A DNA stretch of 64,000 nucleotides from Dehalococcoidia bacterium (GTDB lineage: Bacteria; Chloroflexota; Dehalococcoidia; Lucifugimonadales; JAGWBF01), in assembly GCA_021295955.1 (NCBI GenBank), contig JAGWBJ010000003.1, positions 167,613 to 231,612 of the forward strand, read 5' to 3'. The notes below the pieces were generated by a model. The model was not told the DNA's origin. It did no database searches and saw only the letters and a program-made list of their open reading frames with translations. Within the stretch, counting starts at the first letter, position 1. The number at the start of each line of letters is the position of its first letter. Positions 24,525 to 32,866 of the stretch are shown piece by piece. The position numbers were made by a program, and so were the translations under genes.

Positions 24525-25358
24525 CTAGCCCAGGGCGATACCGGCCTCCCGCGCCAGCCTGCGGATGTGTCCGACGCCCTCCAGGGTGTCTTCGTAGCCC
24601 AGGTGCTCCACCTGTAGCGTGACGTCCCAGCCCAGCCCGTCCAACCGGCGGAGCACCGTCGCCAGGTCCATCAGACCGGTCCCAGGGATGGCCTCGTCTA
24701 CGTGAACGATGGTGTTGCCTCCCCCGGACATGACCACGTCCTTGGCGTGTAGGCCCACTATCCGGTCCCCCAGGCGGTCGAAGACGTCGTTTACCAGCTC
24801 CGTGGTCCTGTAGACCATCTCCGGGCTGGTCAGGTTCACTATGTCGATGAGGACTTTCAGCCGCGGGGAGGGCACCGACGCGAGCAGGTCCTCCACACGC
24901 TCGATGGAGAATAGGGGGCTCATGTAATGGGGATGCACGGCCACGTCCATCCCGGCGCCCTCGGCCTCGGCGGCCAGCTCGGCGACGGCCCCAGTGCACC
25001 GTCGCCACGTCTCCTCCGTCCACATCCGGGGAGTGGCGCGGTCGCAGACGATGTTGAACCCGACGAAGGAGGCGCCCATGATGCCGGCTTGGCGTAGCTG
25101 ACGCCGGTAGTCGGCCATCGCCGACCGGTGCTCCTCCGGCACGGCCGACGCGAAGTCGAAGCGGAACTGGACGTACTCGCCCACACGGAGGCCGTGCTCG
25201 TCGAGGAACGCCCGGGTCTCGGCCACCCTGCTGTCGGACCACTCCTCGGGCACGTGGGAGGCGATGGCGCTGCACTCGAGCTCCGCGGCCTTCCGCAGCA
25301 TATCGGCGCGGGACTCGGCGTCGTCGCCCAGGGCTACGGGCGGGCACATGATTATCAT
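24525..25358 (-). CDS. Sugar phosphate isomerase/epimerase-family TIM barrel
   Basis: 277 residues of the xylose-isomerase-like TIM-barrel family. MDVAVHPHY, VLIDIVNLTSPEMVY, IVGLHAKDV and TLQVEHLGYED carry the acidic and histidine residues that bind the divalent metal in this fold. Members isomerise or epimerise sugars and related hydroxy-carbonyl compounds. It lies downstream of two deacetylase-fold genes on the same strand, with a gap of about 90 bases. No signal peptide is present. The substrate is unknown. Confidence 0.8.
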   Translation of the reverse strand: MIIMCPPVALGDDAESRADMLRKAAELECSAIASHVPEEWSDSRVAETRAFLDEHGLRVGEYVQFRFDFASAVPEEHRSAMADYRRQLRQAGIMGASFVGFNIVCDRATPRMWTEETWRRCTGAVAELAAEAEGAGMDVAVHPHYMSPLFSIERVEDLLASVPSPRLKVLIDIVNLTSPEMVYRTTELVNDVFDRLGDRIVGLHAKDVVMSGGGNTIVHVDEAIPGTGLMDLATVLRRLDGLGWDVTLQVEHLGYEDTLEGVGHIRRLAREAGIALG

Positions 25359-25448
25359 GGCGCGTCTCCTAGGGGAATCTCGCTCGACGTCCGACCAAGG
25401 GTTGCCGCGCCCCGTCCCGGTTGGACCGGCTCGTGCCGCGGGCCGGAC

Positions 25449-26363
25449 CTAGGCGTTCTGATGCCCGGCGTACCAGTCGATTATCTCGGCTCCCGTGGCC
25501 TTCCAGACGTGCCTGCGGCCCGCGACGTGGGCCAGGATGCGTTCCAGGTACTTGAGTCGATAGGGCTGGCCCATTATCCATGGGTGGATGCTGTATACGA
25601 GAGTCCGGCCGTTTTGAGCGCCTTCCAGGTGCAGCAGGTCGAAGGTGTCCGTGGCCATCTGCGCGTACTCGGTGATGGGCACGTTGCGGATGCCGAGGAC
25701 GGTATGGTCGTCCAGCTCGGTGGTGACCGGAAGGGAGTATATGGTCCCGCCCCGGACGCTCATACGGTACGGCTGCTCGTCCACCGTCCAGTCGCACACG
25801 TAACGGATACCGTGCTCGGCAAGCAGGTGCGGCGTCCGCCTGGACTCACTGTACTCGACCCCGAGCCATCCCGAGGGGCCTCGCCCGGTGGCCCTTTCGA
25901 TGGCCCCGACGCACCTGGCTATGTGGGCCCGCTCCTGCTCCTCGGACATCTCCGAGGTGATGAGCCGGTTGGCGGTTACCCCGTGGCCGATGACTTCCCA
26001 GTCGCGCTTCGTCACCTCGTTGACCAGGAAGGGATTGGTCTCTGCGATGACGGCGTCCATGGCGGCGGTGGCCCTGATGCCGTACCTGTCCAGGAGCTTC
26101 ATGATGCCGAATATGCCGACCCGGTTGCCGTACTCCCTGTGAGAGGCCCGGGTGATGTCCGGGAAGGGGCGCATGCGGGCTGGGCCGTATCTGCGGTTCA
26201 GGGTGAAGGCATCCTCTGGGGGCTGGAGCTCGTAGTGCTCCAGGTTGACGATGACGCAGAAGGCCACGTGCGCTCCCTCGGGCCACCTGAGGGTCTCCCT
26301 GGTCGCCATGGACGTGAACGGGTAGAAGTCGTGGTCCATACCCGGTTGCCGTGCAGCGGTCAT
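25449..26363 (-). CDS. Polysaccharide deacetylase-family protein (PuuE-like)
   Basis: About 304 residues of the NodB/carbohydrate-esterase 4 fold, closest in pattern to the cytoplasmic PuuE/allantoinase-like branch. ATAAMDAVIAETNPFL, WEVIGHGVTANRLI and YSIHPWIMGQPYRLKYLE are visible. The canonical D-D metal motif of chitin deacetylases is replaced, as in PuuE-like proteins. There is no signal peptide. ATG at 26363 follows GGGAG. It is a distant paralogue of the next gene upstream (26402-27334) and probably shares its operon. A role in cleaving a C-N bond of a small amide is more likely than glycan deacetylation. Confidence 0.82.
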   Translation of the reverse strand: MTAARQPGMDHDFYPFTSMATRETLRWPEGAHVAFCVIVNLEHYELQPPEDAFTLNRRYGPARMRPFPDITRASHREYGNRVGIFGIMKLLDRYGIRATAAMDAVIAETNPFLVNEVTKRDWEVIGHGVTANRLITSEMSEEQERAHIARCVGAIERATGRGPSGWLGVEYSESRRTPHLLAEHGIRYVCDWTVDEQPYRMSVRGGTIYSLPVTTELDDHTVLGIRNVPITEYAQMATDTFDLLHLEGAQNGRTLVYSIHPWIMGQPYRLKYLERILAHVAGRRHVWKATGAEIIDWYAGHQNA

Positions 26364-26401
26364 GGCTTTAACTCCCCTCCCATATCTCGAGGACCGGGAC
26401 C

Positions 26402-27334
26402 CTAGCTCTGAGGGGCCGGGTTCAGGTCCTGCCGCCGCTCCTCCAGGTATGCCGCCACGGTGTCGTAGTAGTTGTCCATGTAGTACTCGGCGATCTCCTC
26501 GGCCGTCGTCTTCCACACGCCGTCGTGGGACAGGATGTAGGTCAGGATATCGTCCAGGTACTTGGTCCGGTGGGGGGCACCTATCCAGTAGGGGTGGAGG
26601 GCGATGCACATGACCCGGCCGCTCTCGGCGCCCTGCTCGTAGAGCACGTCGAACTGGTCCTTGCAGATCTGGGCGAAGTACGGAGCGTCGTTGGCGGACT
26701 CGGCTACCGCGGCGCTGTCGTTCATCTCCAGGGTGTAGGGCAGGGAGATGAGGCGGCCTGACTTCACCTTCAGGGGGAAGGGCTGGTCGTCGTGGCACCA
26801 GTCCGTGTGGTAGATCAGGCCCGCCTCGGCCATCAGGTCTGGCGTGTTTACCGTGGCCGATATGGCGGGACCCAGCATCCCCTTGAGCCGCTTGCCCGTG
26901 TGTCTCTTCAGCGTCTCGACGCAGTCCACGTAGAAGCGGCGCTCGGCCTCTTCGCTGAGGCCGTGCAGGGTGCGGTTGTTGTAGATGCCGTGGGACATGT
27001 AGTCCCAGTCCCGGGCGACCATGGCGTCCCTGATCTCGGGGAAGTGGTCCAGTACCGCCTCGTTGAGGGAGGCCGTGCACCGGATATCGTGTTTGTCGAT
27101 AACCTCCAGCATGCGCCAGAAGGCCACCCGGTTTCCGTAGTCCCGGGTCCTGTACCACTGGAGGTTGGGTGTGGGGATGCCCGCGCCCACGAACCCCGGG
27201 GGCCTGCTAGTGGCCGGCGGGTCGTACTCCAGGTACTCCACGTTGGGGGACAGCCAGAAGGCGACCCGGGCGCCTCCCGGCCACCGTATTACCGGCCGGT
27301 CGACGATGGGGGAGTAGTCAAACCACCTGTTCAC
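26402..27334 (-). CDS. Polysaccharide deacetylase-family protein (second copy)
   Basis: 310 residues, the same fold and branch as the gene downstream. The N-terminus IRWPGGARVAFWLSPNVEYLEY, the DYMSHGIYNNRTLHGLS segment and CIALHPYWIGAPHRTKYLDD align with the paralogue's conserved blocks. The GTG start at 27334 is the only in-frame choice near the conserved N-terminus. The gap to the next gene is 38 bases. It lacks a signal peptide and is probably a cytoplasmic amidase-like enzyme of unknown substrate. Confidence 0.82.
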   Translation of the reverse strand: MNRWFDYSPIVDRPVIRWPGGARVAFWLSPNVEYLEYDPPATSRPPGFVGAGIPTPNLQWYRTRDYGNRVAFWRMLEVIDKHDIRCTASLNEAVLDHFPEIRDAMVARDWDYMSHGIYNNRTLHGLSEEAERRFYVDCVETLKRHTGKRLKGMLGPAISATVNTPDLMAEAGLIYHTDWCHDDQPFPLKVKSGRLISLPYTLEMNDSAAVAESANDAPYFAQICKDQFDVLYEQGAESGRVMCIALHPYWIGAPHRTKYLDDILTYILSHDGVWKTTAEEIAEYYMDNYYDTVAAYLEERRQDLNPAPQS

Positions 27335-27379
27335 GGTCCCAGACCTCGAGTGTGTTGGAGTCGGGCTGCGTCCTGCCCA

Positions 27380-27413
27380 ACATACTACGGCATGGAGGAC
27401 GGGTTTGTCATCC
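27380..27413 (+). repeat. Direct repeat, left copy, flanking vapBC
   Basis: This 34-base stretch matches 28181-28215 with a few mismatches and one gap. The last 15 bases, ACGGGTTTGTCATCC, are identical. The two copies enclose the VapBC pair and about 800 bases. Confidence 0.75.
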
Positions 27414-27531
27414 TGGGGCCGTATCCTGAATGTAGATAGATGGGTGCATGAATGAGGTAGGGGGAGGCACTGTCGACAGGGGTCCGCAATTGGTACAACG
27501 TCCGGGTAAGACTCGATAACAAGAGGTTGGC

Positions 27532-27789
27532 ATGCCGCGAACTACCAAGACCATCACCTTCTCGTTGCCGCCCGAAATGGCGGACCGTGTGGACCAGGTG
27601 ATGAAACAGCAGGGGCGGTCCAGGAGCGAGTTTCTGCGAGAGGCGGTGCTCCGTTACATCGAGGAGTGGGAGTGGAGACAGTTGCTCCAGTACGGCGAAG
27701 AGAAAGCCAGGGAGAAGGGACTCGGCCCTGAGGACGTGGCCCGCTTGGTGGAAGAATACAGGGCCGAAGTCAGCGCATCCCGTACGTGA
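27532..27789 (+). CDS. vapB: Ribbon-helix-helix antitoxin (VapB/CopG type)
   Basis: 85 residues. The N-terminal TKTITFSLPPEMADRVDQVMK forms the beta strand and first helix of a ribbon-helix-helix DNA-binding domain, and GRSRSEFLREAVLRYIEE forms the second helix. The C-terminal half is charged and would wrap the toxin. The ATG follows AAGAGG. Its stop overlaps the GTG start of the PIN toxin by four bases, the usual antitoxin-first layout. It is expected to repress its own promoter. Confidence 0.88.
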   Translation: MPRTTKTITFSLPPEMADRVDQVMKQQGRSRSEFLREAVLRYIEEWEWRQLLQYGEEKAREKGLGPEDVARLVEEYRAEVSASRT

Positions 27790-28190
27790 GAGTCGTTCTG
27801 GACACCAACGTTATCGTCTCCGGTCTGAATTCCCCTGGAAACGAGCGCCTCATCCTCGAGCTGGCTCTCAGGGGACGGTTCGATCTTTACCTCTCCCCCT
27901 TCGTTCTAGACGAGGTTGCGGGGGTGCTCGGTCGCAAGTTCGATTGGGACGAGGAACGCTCCTCCCACGCTCTCGGGACTCTGACGGATTCTGCCACGGT
28001 CGTCGAACCCCCGAGGCTCCCGGATGTGATCGAGGGCAACCACGCCGACAACCGTATCCTGGAGTGTGCGGCAGCCGCGAACACAGACTACCTTGTCACC
28101 GGCGACCGGCGGCATCTGTTGCCGCTTGGGGAGTATCAGGGGGCGATAGTCCTCAACGCACCTCAGTTCTTGTCTACCATACATAGCTAA
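27786..28190 (+). CDS. vapC: PIN-domain toxin (VapC type)
   Basis: 134 residues forming one PIN domain, a Mg-dependent RNase that cuts RNA, often tRNA, when free of its antitoxin. The acidic residues sit in VVLDTNVIVSG, DEVAGVLGRKF, NHADNRILECA and VTGDRRHL. The GTG start overlaps the antitoxin stop. The gene end lies within the right-hand direct repeat that flanks the pair. The sequence resembles the putative toxin PIN subfamily (COG1569). I see no truncation. Confidence 0.88.
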   Translation: MRVVLDTNVIVSGLNSPGNERLILELALRGRFDLYLSPFVLDEVAGVLGRKFDWDEERSSHALGTLTDSATVVEPPRLPDVIEGNHADNRILECAAAANTDYLVTGDRRHLLPLGEYQGAIVLNAPQFLSTIHS

Positions 28191-28215
28191 GGCATGCAGC
28201 ACGGGTTTGTCATCC
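28181..28215 (+). repeat. Direct repeat, right copy, flanking vapBC
   Basis: It matches 27380-27413, with 15 identical bases at 28201-28215. It covers the stop codon of vapC on one strand and the stop codon of the DUF123 gene on the other. Confidence 0.75.
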
Positions 28216-28728
28216 GGCGGCGGCGCCCATCAGCATCGTTGGTACGGCGACGGAGTCCATAGCCGGAGACACAGTATTGGGGAAGAAGACCAGGTGGCTT
28301 GGGCACCGGCAGTCAGAAGCGCCGAATCTGGGCACGGGTATCTGGGACCCGGGGGCGGAGAGGACGTTCCGGGCCCAATGGCACTCCAGCCGCTCGGGCC
28401 CTTCACGCCACCACACCCAAACGGGGCAGGACACCTCCGTCAGCGCGTCGATATGCCAGCGAAGGCGTTTTCCCTGGGTCAGGTGCCGCCCGACGCGGCC
28501 GACCAGGCCATTCAGGGCGCTGCCTAGATAGAAGTAGGACCCCTTGGCGTATGTCGCCGCACCCAGACTGCCGGCCCTCAAGACATGGGCCTCGTCTAGT
28601 TGTAGGAGGAGGGCGTAGGTGCCCCCGGCCGAAGGCAGCGTGCCGGGAGGGAGCCGACCGCCGGTCCTTCCGGGCAGCTTCTGCGCCGGTGGAATCCGGC
28701 ACCCCGAGACCCCGGAGCCCGATGACAT
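28210..28728 (-). CDS. DUF123 / GIY-YIG-like nuclease family protein
   Basis: 172 residues. GTYALLLQLDEAHVL, YAKGSYFYLGSALNGLVGRVGRHL, RWHIDALT and FGASDCRCPSHLVFF match DUF123, a GIY-YIG-related domain sometimes fused to endonuclease III. The first 35 residues are poorly conserved, so the true start may be further in. It is convergent with vapC and ten bases downstream of the D-glutamate cyclase-like gene on the same strand. The biological role of stand-alone DUF123 proteins is not known. Confidence 0.85.
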   Translation of the reverse strand: MSSGSGVSGCRIPPAQKLPGRTGGRLPPGTLPSAGGTYALLLQLDEAHVLRAGSLGAATYAKGSYFYLGSALNGLVGRVGRHLTQGKRLRWHIDALTEVSCPVWVWWREGPERLECHWARNVLSAPGSQIPVPRFGASDCRCPSHLVFFPNTVSPAMDSVAVPTMLMGAAAG

Positions 28729-28738
28729 GCCCGGGCGT

Positions 28739-29647
28739 CTAGCCCCTCCTCACCTCGATGCCCGCGTCCTTCAGGACGCCGCGCAGCCGCTCCAGCACCT
28801 CTCCCTGCTCCTCCAGGGTCCGGTTGTCCACCTCGTATCCCTTGCGGCCGTCTCCCCGGACGACGCCCCTGTCGCAGATGTCCACTATGAACTCCTGCAC
28901 CTGCTTGCCCGACGGGAGAAGGTCGCGGCCCGCCAGCTTGGATAGGGCGGTCACCAGCCCGTAGCAGCCCCAGTCAGAGGAGCGTCCCAGGACCGGCTTG
29001 GTGGACGGGACCACCGCCGGCTCCGCCAACGGGTGGGGGAGGTCCCCGATGAAGGGGGCGAAGTTGCCCATCCCCAGCTCGTTGCCCGCGTCTCCCACGG
29101 CCACGGTGTGGGGATGGTTCTCGAGGAGATAGTCCAGCTTCGCGGTAAATTCGCTGATGTCCCAGCCCATCATGTTCAGGTAGCGGCGTTCCCGGGTCAG
29201 GCCGCACCGCTCGGTGGAGATCACCACCGAGGGCTTCTTCTCCTCCAGCAGCTTCCTGCTGTAGTCGTCGCTCTCCTTGAAGCCGGCCATGGGAAACTCG
29301 ACGTAGTCCTCGGCGCCCGGCACGCCGTCGAACACGAAGGTAAACCACCGGTCGGCCACGTAGGTCACGTGGAAGTCCAGCTCCCTCAGGGCCTCTCCCA
29401 GGAAGTATGCTCCCGGCGGGCCGTCGGTCTCCACAGAGCCGCCCTCGGGCAGGGGGAACTTGTACGGGACGGGGATGAAGAAGCCGCTGATGATCATGGC
29501 CCGGTTGGGGTGGTCCAGTATGAACCGGGCCGCGTCCTCCATGTAGTCGGTGGCGAGGTAGGGCCTCAGCTCTACCAGCCGGGGCGCGGGTTTGCCGCCC
29601 CTGACCCCGCCGATCAGGTCCAGGGCGATGTCTTCTATGGCACCCAT
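28739..29647 (-). CDS. DUF4392 protein, D-glutamate cyclase-like
   Basis: About 302 residues of the DUF4392 family, the C-terminal domain of mitochondrial D-glutamate cyclase, which converts D-glutamate to 5-oxo-D-proline. Visible family blocks are AMIISGFFIPVPYKF, ETDGPPGAYFLGEAL, AVGDAGNELGMGNF and SSDWGCYGLVTALSKLAG. ATG at 29647 follows AGAGGTG. A racemase-fold gene is the next gene upstream on the same strand. With two hydantoinase/oxoprolinase operons in the window, a 5-oxoproline or lactam link is plausible, but this is inference. Confidence 0.85.
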   Translation of the reverse strand: MGAIEDIALDLIGGVRGGKPAPRLVELRPYLATDYMEDAARFILDHPNRAMIISGFFIPVPYKFPLPEGGSVETDGPPGAYFLGEALRELDFHVTYVADRWFTFVFDGVPGAEDYVEFPMAGFKESDDYSRKLLEEKKPSVVISTERCGLTRERRYLNMMGWDISEFTAKLDYLLENHPHTVAVGDAGNELGMGNFAPFIGDLPHPLAEPAVVPSTKPVLGRSSDWGCYGLVTALSKLAGRDLLPSGKQVQEFIVDICDRGVVRGDGRKGYEVDNRTLEEQGEVLERLRGVLKDAGIEVRRG

Positions 29648-29724
29648 GTTGCACCTCTCGTTTGGCTCATGGTCCGGCCATCGTTGGATATGGGAGCCAG
29701 GGGCGCTCGCGTGACGCGGCGGCC

Positions 29725-30471
29725 CTAGGCCGCCACCCGCTCCCGCATCAGCACGCCGCCGCCCTGGATGGGCTCCGTGACATCCAGTGCCCTCATGCAC
29801 GCCCAGAAGGTGGCCTGGTTGGCCGTGACTACCGGCTTGCCCGTTGCCTCCTCTATGGCCTCGATGGACTCGGCCGCCCCCTTGAAGGCGGTGCAGCTCA
29901 TGAAGATGGCCTCGGCCTCCGGGCGGTCCACGCTGAGGGCCAGGTCCTTGGCCACCTCCGGCGGGAACTGGTTGTAGTCCATGGGGTACTTCTCACTGTC
30001 GACGGGCTGGAAGTTAACTATCTCGAACCCCGAGTCGGTATAGTACTGGCGCAGCCGTTCGTTGACCTCCGCCGGGTAGGGGGAGCAGGCGGCGATCTTC
30101 TTGACCCCCAGCTCCTTGAGGGCGTCCGCCACCGCCTTGGCCGTGGCGACGGTCCTCACTCCGCCCGACACGCCCTGGATCTTGTCGATGATCTGGGCGT
30201 CGTAGCCCACCCCGTTGAGGAAGCTGCCGCTGGTGCACCCGAAGGCCATGACGTCCAGGGGGACCTGGGCCATGGTCCGGGCCGTGTCCTCGATGTGGTC
30301 GCCATAGGCCTGGAGCGCCTCGACCAGGCTCTTCGCCGGGGTCGGCGGGGAGAACATGCGGTTCACGTGGACGCGTACCGAGTCCGGCAACCAGCGGTCG
30401 AAGTCGTCCTCCATGGTGGTGTTCGCGGGGGGCACCATCAAGCCGATTCTCTGCTTTCCGTGAAGAGGCAT
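29725..30471 (-). CDS. Maleate isomerase / Asp-Glu racemase-superfamily protein
   Basis: About 248 residues of the family that includes maleate cis-trans isomerase and arylmalonate decarboxylase. Two conserved cysteines sit in MAFGCTSGSF and IFMSCTAFKG, the pair used for acid-base or nucleophilic catalysis. RIGLMVPPANTTMEDDF is the N-terminal signature. ATG at 30471 follows AAGGAGGA at good spacing; an upstream in-frame ATG at 30489 is less likely. It is co-directional with the D-glutamate cyclase-like gene, so the two may process the same dicarboxylate or amino acid. Confidence 0.87.
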   Translation of the reverse strand: MPLHGKQRIGLMVPPANTTMEDDFDRWLPDSVRVHVNRMFSPPTPAKSLVEALQAYGDHIEDTARTMAQVPLDVMAFGCTSGSFLNGVGYDAQIIDKIQGVSGGVRTVATAKAVADALKELGVKKIAACSPYPAEVNERLRQYYTDSGFEIVNFQPVDSEKYPMDYNQFPPEVAKDLALSVDRPEAEAIFMSCTAFKGAAESIEAIEEATGKPVVTANQATFWACMRALDVTEPIQGGGVLMRERVAA

Positions 30472-30560
30472 CGCTTCCTCCTTGTGCACTCTTGGGGTGC
30501 GCTTTTCGGCAGTTTAGCACGCAAGCCCCCTACGGTCTAGGCCGCCAGGCAGGTCGCGTG

Positions 30561-30566
30561 TATAAT
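30561..30566 (+). promoter_or_regulatory. -10 box upstream of the DapA-like gene
   Basis: A perfect TATAAT lies 108 bases before the ATG at 30674. No clear -35 is seen. It lies in the divergent gap (30472-30673) between the racemase-like and DapA-like genes. Confidence 0.45.
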
Positions 30567-30673
30567 ACGGACACTACAAACCGCCCTTGCCAGCGGCCTG
30601 CCACGGTGCTCGCTCACAGCAGATGCCGTGGCCTGGGACGGGCGGCCAAATACGATTCGCGGGAGGTGAGTCG

Positions 30674-31579
30674 ATGTCCGAGTTCCGTGGCGTGTACCCC
30701 GCCTTCCTGACTCCCATGACGCAGGACGGGGGCCTGAACGAGGCGGCGTTCAGAGAGGTGATGGAGTTCAATATCCAGCAGGGCGCCCACGGCTTCTGGG
30801 TGGCCGGAGGCACCGGTGAGAGCGTTCTCCTGGACGACGCGGAGAACATGCGCATAGCCGAGATCGCCGCAGACCAGGCCAGAGGCAGGATAAAGAACAT
30901 CATGCACGTGGGGTCGCCGACGACGCCGCGGTCCGCCAGGATGGCCGAGCACGCGGCCAGGGCCGGGGTGGACGCCATATGCTGCGTGCCCCCCTACTTC
31001 TACGCCCGCAGCGACGACGAGATCGTGGAGCACTACAGGGTCGTGGCCGCGGCCGCGGACCTGCCCTTCTTCGTCTACAACATCCCCAAGGCCACAGGCG
31101 TCGAGATCAAGCCGGACCTCATGCGGAAGATACAGGACCGGGTCCCTCAGCTAACGGGTCTGAAACACTCGCCCCTGGACATCTCCAACATCCGGGCCTT
31201 CGCGAAGATGGGACTTAGCTGCTTCGTGGGCCACTCCCACCTCATGCTGCCCGCCCTCACCGTCGGCGCCGTCGGTTGCATAGACGGGCCGCCCAACATC
31301 GCGCCCGAGCTGTGGGTGGAGCTTTGGGACGCCTATGTGGCTGGGGACCTGGGACGGGCCGAGGAGGCCCAGGACAAGGCGACCACCCTGAACCTCCTGG
31401 TGGACAGATTCGGCCTGCACGCCACGGTCAAGGCGGCCATCGGCGAGCGGCTGGGCATCGACTGCGGGGCCCCGCGCCCGCCCGGGCGGCCCATCAGCCC
31501 CGAGGGCAGGGCCGAGGTGGTACGGACCCTGGCTGCGTTGGGCATCGGCTCCGCAGCCGTCCTGCAGGCTGACGACTAG
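30674..31579 (+). CDS. Dihydrodipicolinate synthase-family aldolase/lyase
   Basis: 301 residues of the DapA/N-acetylneuraminate lyase family of class I aldolases. GVYPAFLTPM, GGTGESVLL, FFVYNIP with the conserved tyrosine, and LTGLKHSP with the Schiff-base lysine are present. It is probably not the biosynthetic DapA, given its setting among catabolic genes and a C-terminal tail unlike DapA. ATG follows GGGAGGTGAG. The next gene encodes a SelA-like PLP enzyme, a pairing also seen in sugar-acid degradation (DgaE/DgaF-like), though DgaF is a different family. Confidence 0.87.
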   Translation: MSEFRGVYPAFLTPMTQDGGLNEAAFREVMEFNIQQGAHGFWVAGGTGESVLLDDAENMRIAEIAADQARGRIKNIMHVGSPTTPRSARMAEHAARAGVDAICCVPPYFYARSDDEIVEHYRVVAAAADLPFFVYNIPKATGVEIKPDLMRKIQDRVPQLTGLKHSPLDISNIRAFAKMGLSCFVGHSHLMLPALTVGAVGCIDGPPNIAPELWVELWDAYVAGDLGRAEEAQDKATTLNLLVDRFGLHATVKAAIGERLGIDCGAPRPPGRPISPEGRAEVVRTLAALGIGSAAVLQADD

Positions 31580-31635
31580 CCGGGTCCTCCTTCCAAACCC
31601 ACCGGGGTCTGGGGAGTTCTGCGACCACACGTTGA

Positions 31636-31672
31636 CATAAAGATAACCATAAAGATAACCCATAAAGATAAC
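31636..31672 (+). repeat. 12-bp AT-rich tandem repeat, three copies
   Basis: CATAAAGATAAC occurs at 31636-31647, 31648-31659 and 31661-31672. It is directly followed by AAGGAGG (31673-31679) and the ATG at 31684. It stands out as AT-rich in a GC-rich region. Confidence 0.9.
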
Positions 31673-31683
31673 AAGGAGGACTC

Positions 31684-32829
31684 ATGGCAGCCGGAGATTG
31701 GGGAGACATCTACAAGGAGCTGGGGGCGACCCCGGTTATCAACGCCATCGGTAGCGTGACGATGCTGGGCGGGTCGACGCCGGTGCCCGAGGTCAAGGAG
31801 GCGATGGAGCGGGCCGACGGTCCCTACATTCCCCTGATGCACCTGCAGGAGAAGGCCGGGGAGGCCATTGCCAAGATGGCCGACGTACCTGCCGCCTACA
31901 TCACCTCGGGCGCCGGCTCCGCGCTGACCCTGGCCACGGCGGCCGTGATGGCCGGAGACGACGACGACAAGATCCAGCAGCTACCCGACACCACGGGCAT
32001 GAAGGACGAGATCCTGATCCAGACCAGGCAGCGCTACTGGTACGATCGCTGCCTGCAGCTCGCCGGGGCCAGGCTGGTGGAGTTCGGAGACAAGGACGGG
32101 ACCACCAGGGAGGACCTGGAGAAGGCCATCGGCCCCAGGACCGCCGCGGTGCACTTCTACGCGGTGGAGCAGGAGCCCGATGCGAAGGCCCTGCCCCTGG
32201 AGGACATCATCGAGATCGCCCACGCCCACGACGTCCCCGTCCTGGTGGACTCGGCGGGACAGATATATCCCCTGGACGTCTTCGGCAAGCACGTCCGGAT
32301 GGGGGCCGACTTCCAGTGCATCGCGGCCAAGTACATGGGAGCACCCCAGTCCACGGGGCTGGCCCTGGGCACCAAGGACATGATACGGAAGCTGGGCCTC
32401 CAGTCCTTTGCCAGCTACGAGGGACGCCGTATACGGGGCGTGGGCAGGCCCCACAAGGTGGACCGCCAGGAGATGATCGGCGCGGTGGCCGCCGTGAGAC
32501 GATGGATGACCATGAACCACGAGGAGCGGCTCGCCCAGGCCGAGGGGCAGTGCGGGGCCATCATGGCGCCCCTGGCGGGCGTACCGGGGGTTACGGTCCA
32601 GCGGATCGACAACGTGGTCGGCCATATGCCCTACGGCGTGGTCCTGAGGGTCGACCAGGAGGCCACGGGCATGAGCCTTACCGACGTGGTGGACCGTCTG
32701 AAGGCGGGAGACCCGCCCATATGGACCAGGGTCCGCGACGGAGAGGACTTCATCGCCATCCACGTCTTCGGTCTGAGCGAGGGTGAGGACAGGATCGTCG
32801 GAGAGCGCATCGCGGCCCTGTTCGGCTAA
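31684..32829 (+). CDS. SelA-like PLP-dependent enzyme
   Basis: 381 residues of the aminotransferase-V/SelA-like fold, in the branch that includes D-glucosaminate-6-phosphate ammonia-lyase (DgaE). INAIGSVTMLGGSTPVPEV and AAYITSGAGSALTLATAA are typical. VPVLVDSAGQIYPLDVF carries the PLP-binding aspartate, and CIAAKYMGAPQSTG the Schiff-base lysine. It has a strong ribosome-binding site (AAGGAGG), directly downstream of a 12-bp tandem repeat. Neighbours are a DapA-like aldolase and an amidohydrolase. It is probably a lyase or dehydratase acting on an amino or hydroxy acid; no selenocysteine machinery is nearby. Confidence 0.85.
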   Translation: MAAGDWGDIYKELGATPVINAIGSVTMLGGSTPVPEVKEAMERADGPYIPLMHLQEKAGEAIAKMADVPAAYITSGAGSALTLATAAVMAGDDDDKIQQLPDTTGMKDEILIQTRQRYWYDRCLQLAGARLVEFGDKDGTTREDLEKAIGPRTAAVHFYAVEQEPDAKALPLEDIIEIAHAHDVPVLVDSAGQIYPLDVFGKHVRMGADFQCIAAKYMGAPQSTGLALGTKDMIRKLGLQSFASYEGRRIRGVGRPHKVDRQEMIGAVAAVRRWMTMNHEERLAQAEGQCGAIMAPLAGVPGVTVQRIDNVVGHMPYGVVLRVDQEATGMSLTDVVDRLKAGDPPIWTRVRDGEDFIAIHVFGLSEGEDRIVGERIAALFG

Positions 32830-32866
32830 CGGCATCACCGGATGACATTCTACGGAGGTCAGTAGA

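Noticed and set aside
30674..31579. Biosynthetic dihydrodipicolinate synthase (dapA)
   Set aside because: It lies among catabolic genes without dapB or other lysine genes, so only the family is assigned.
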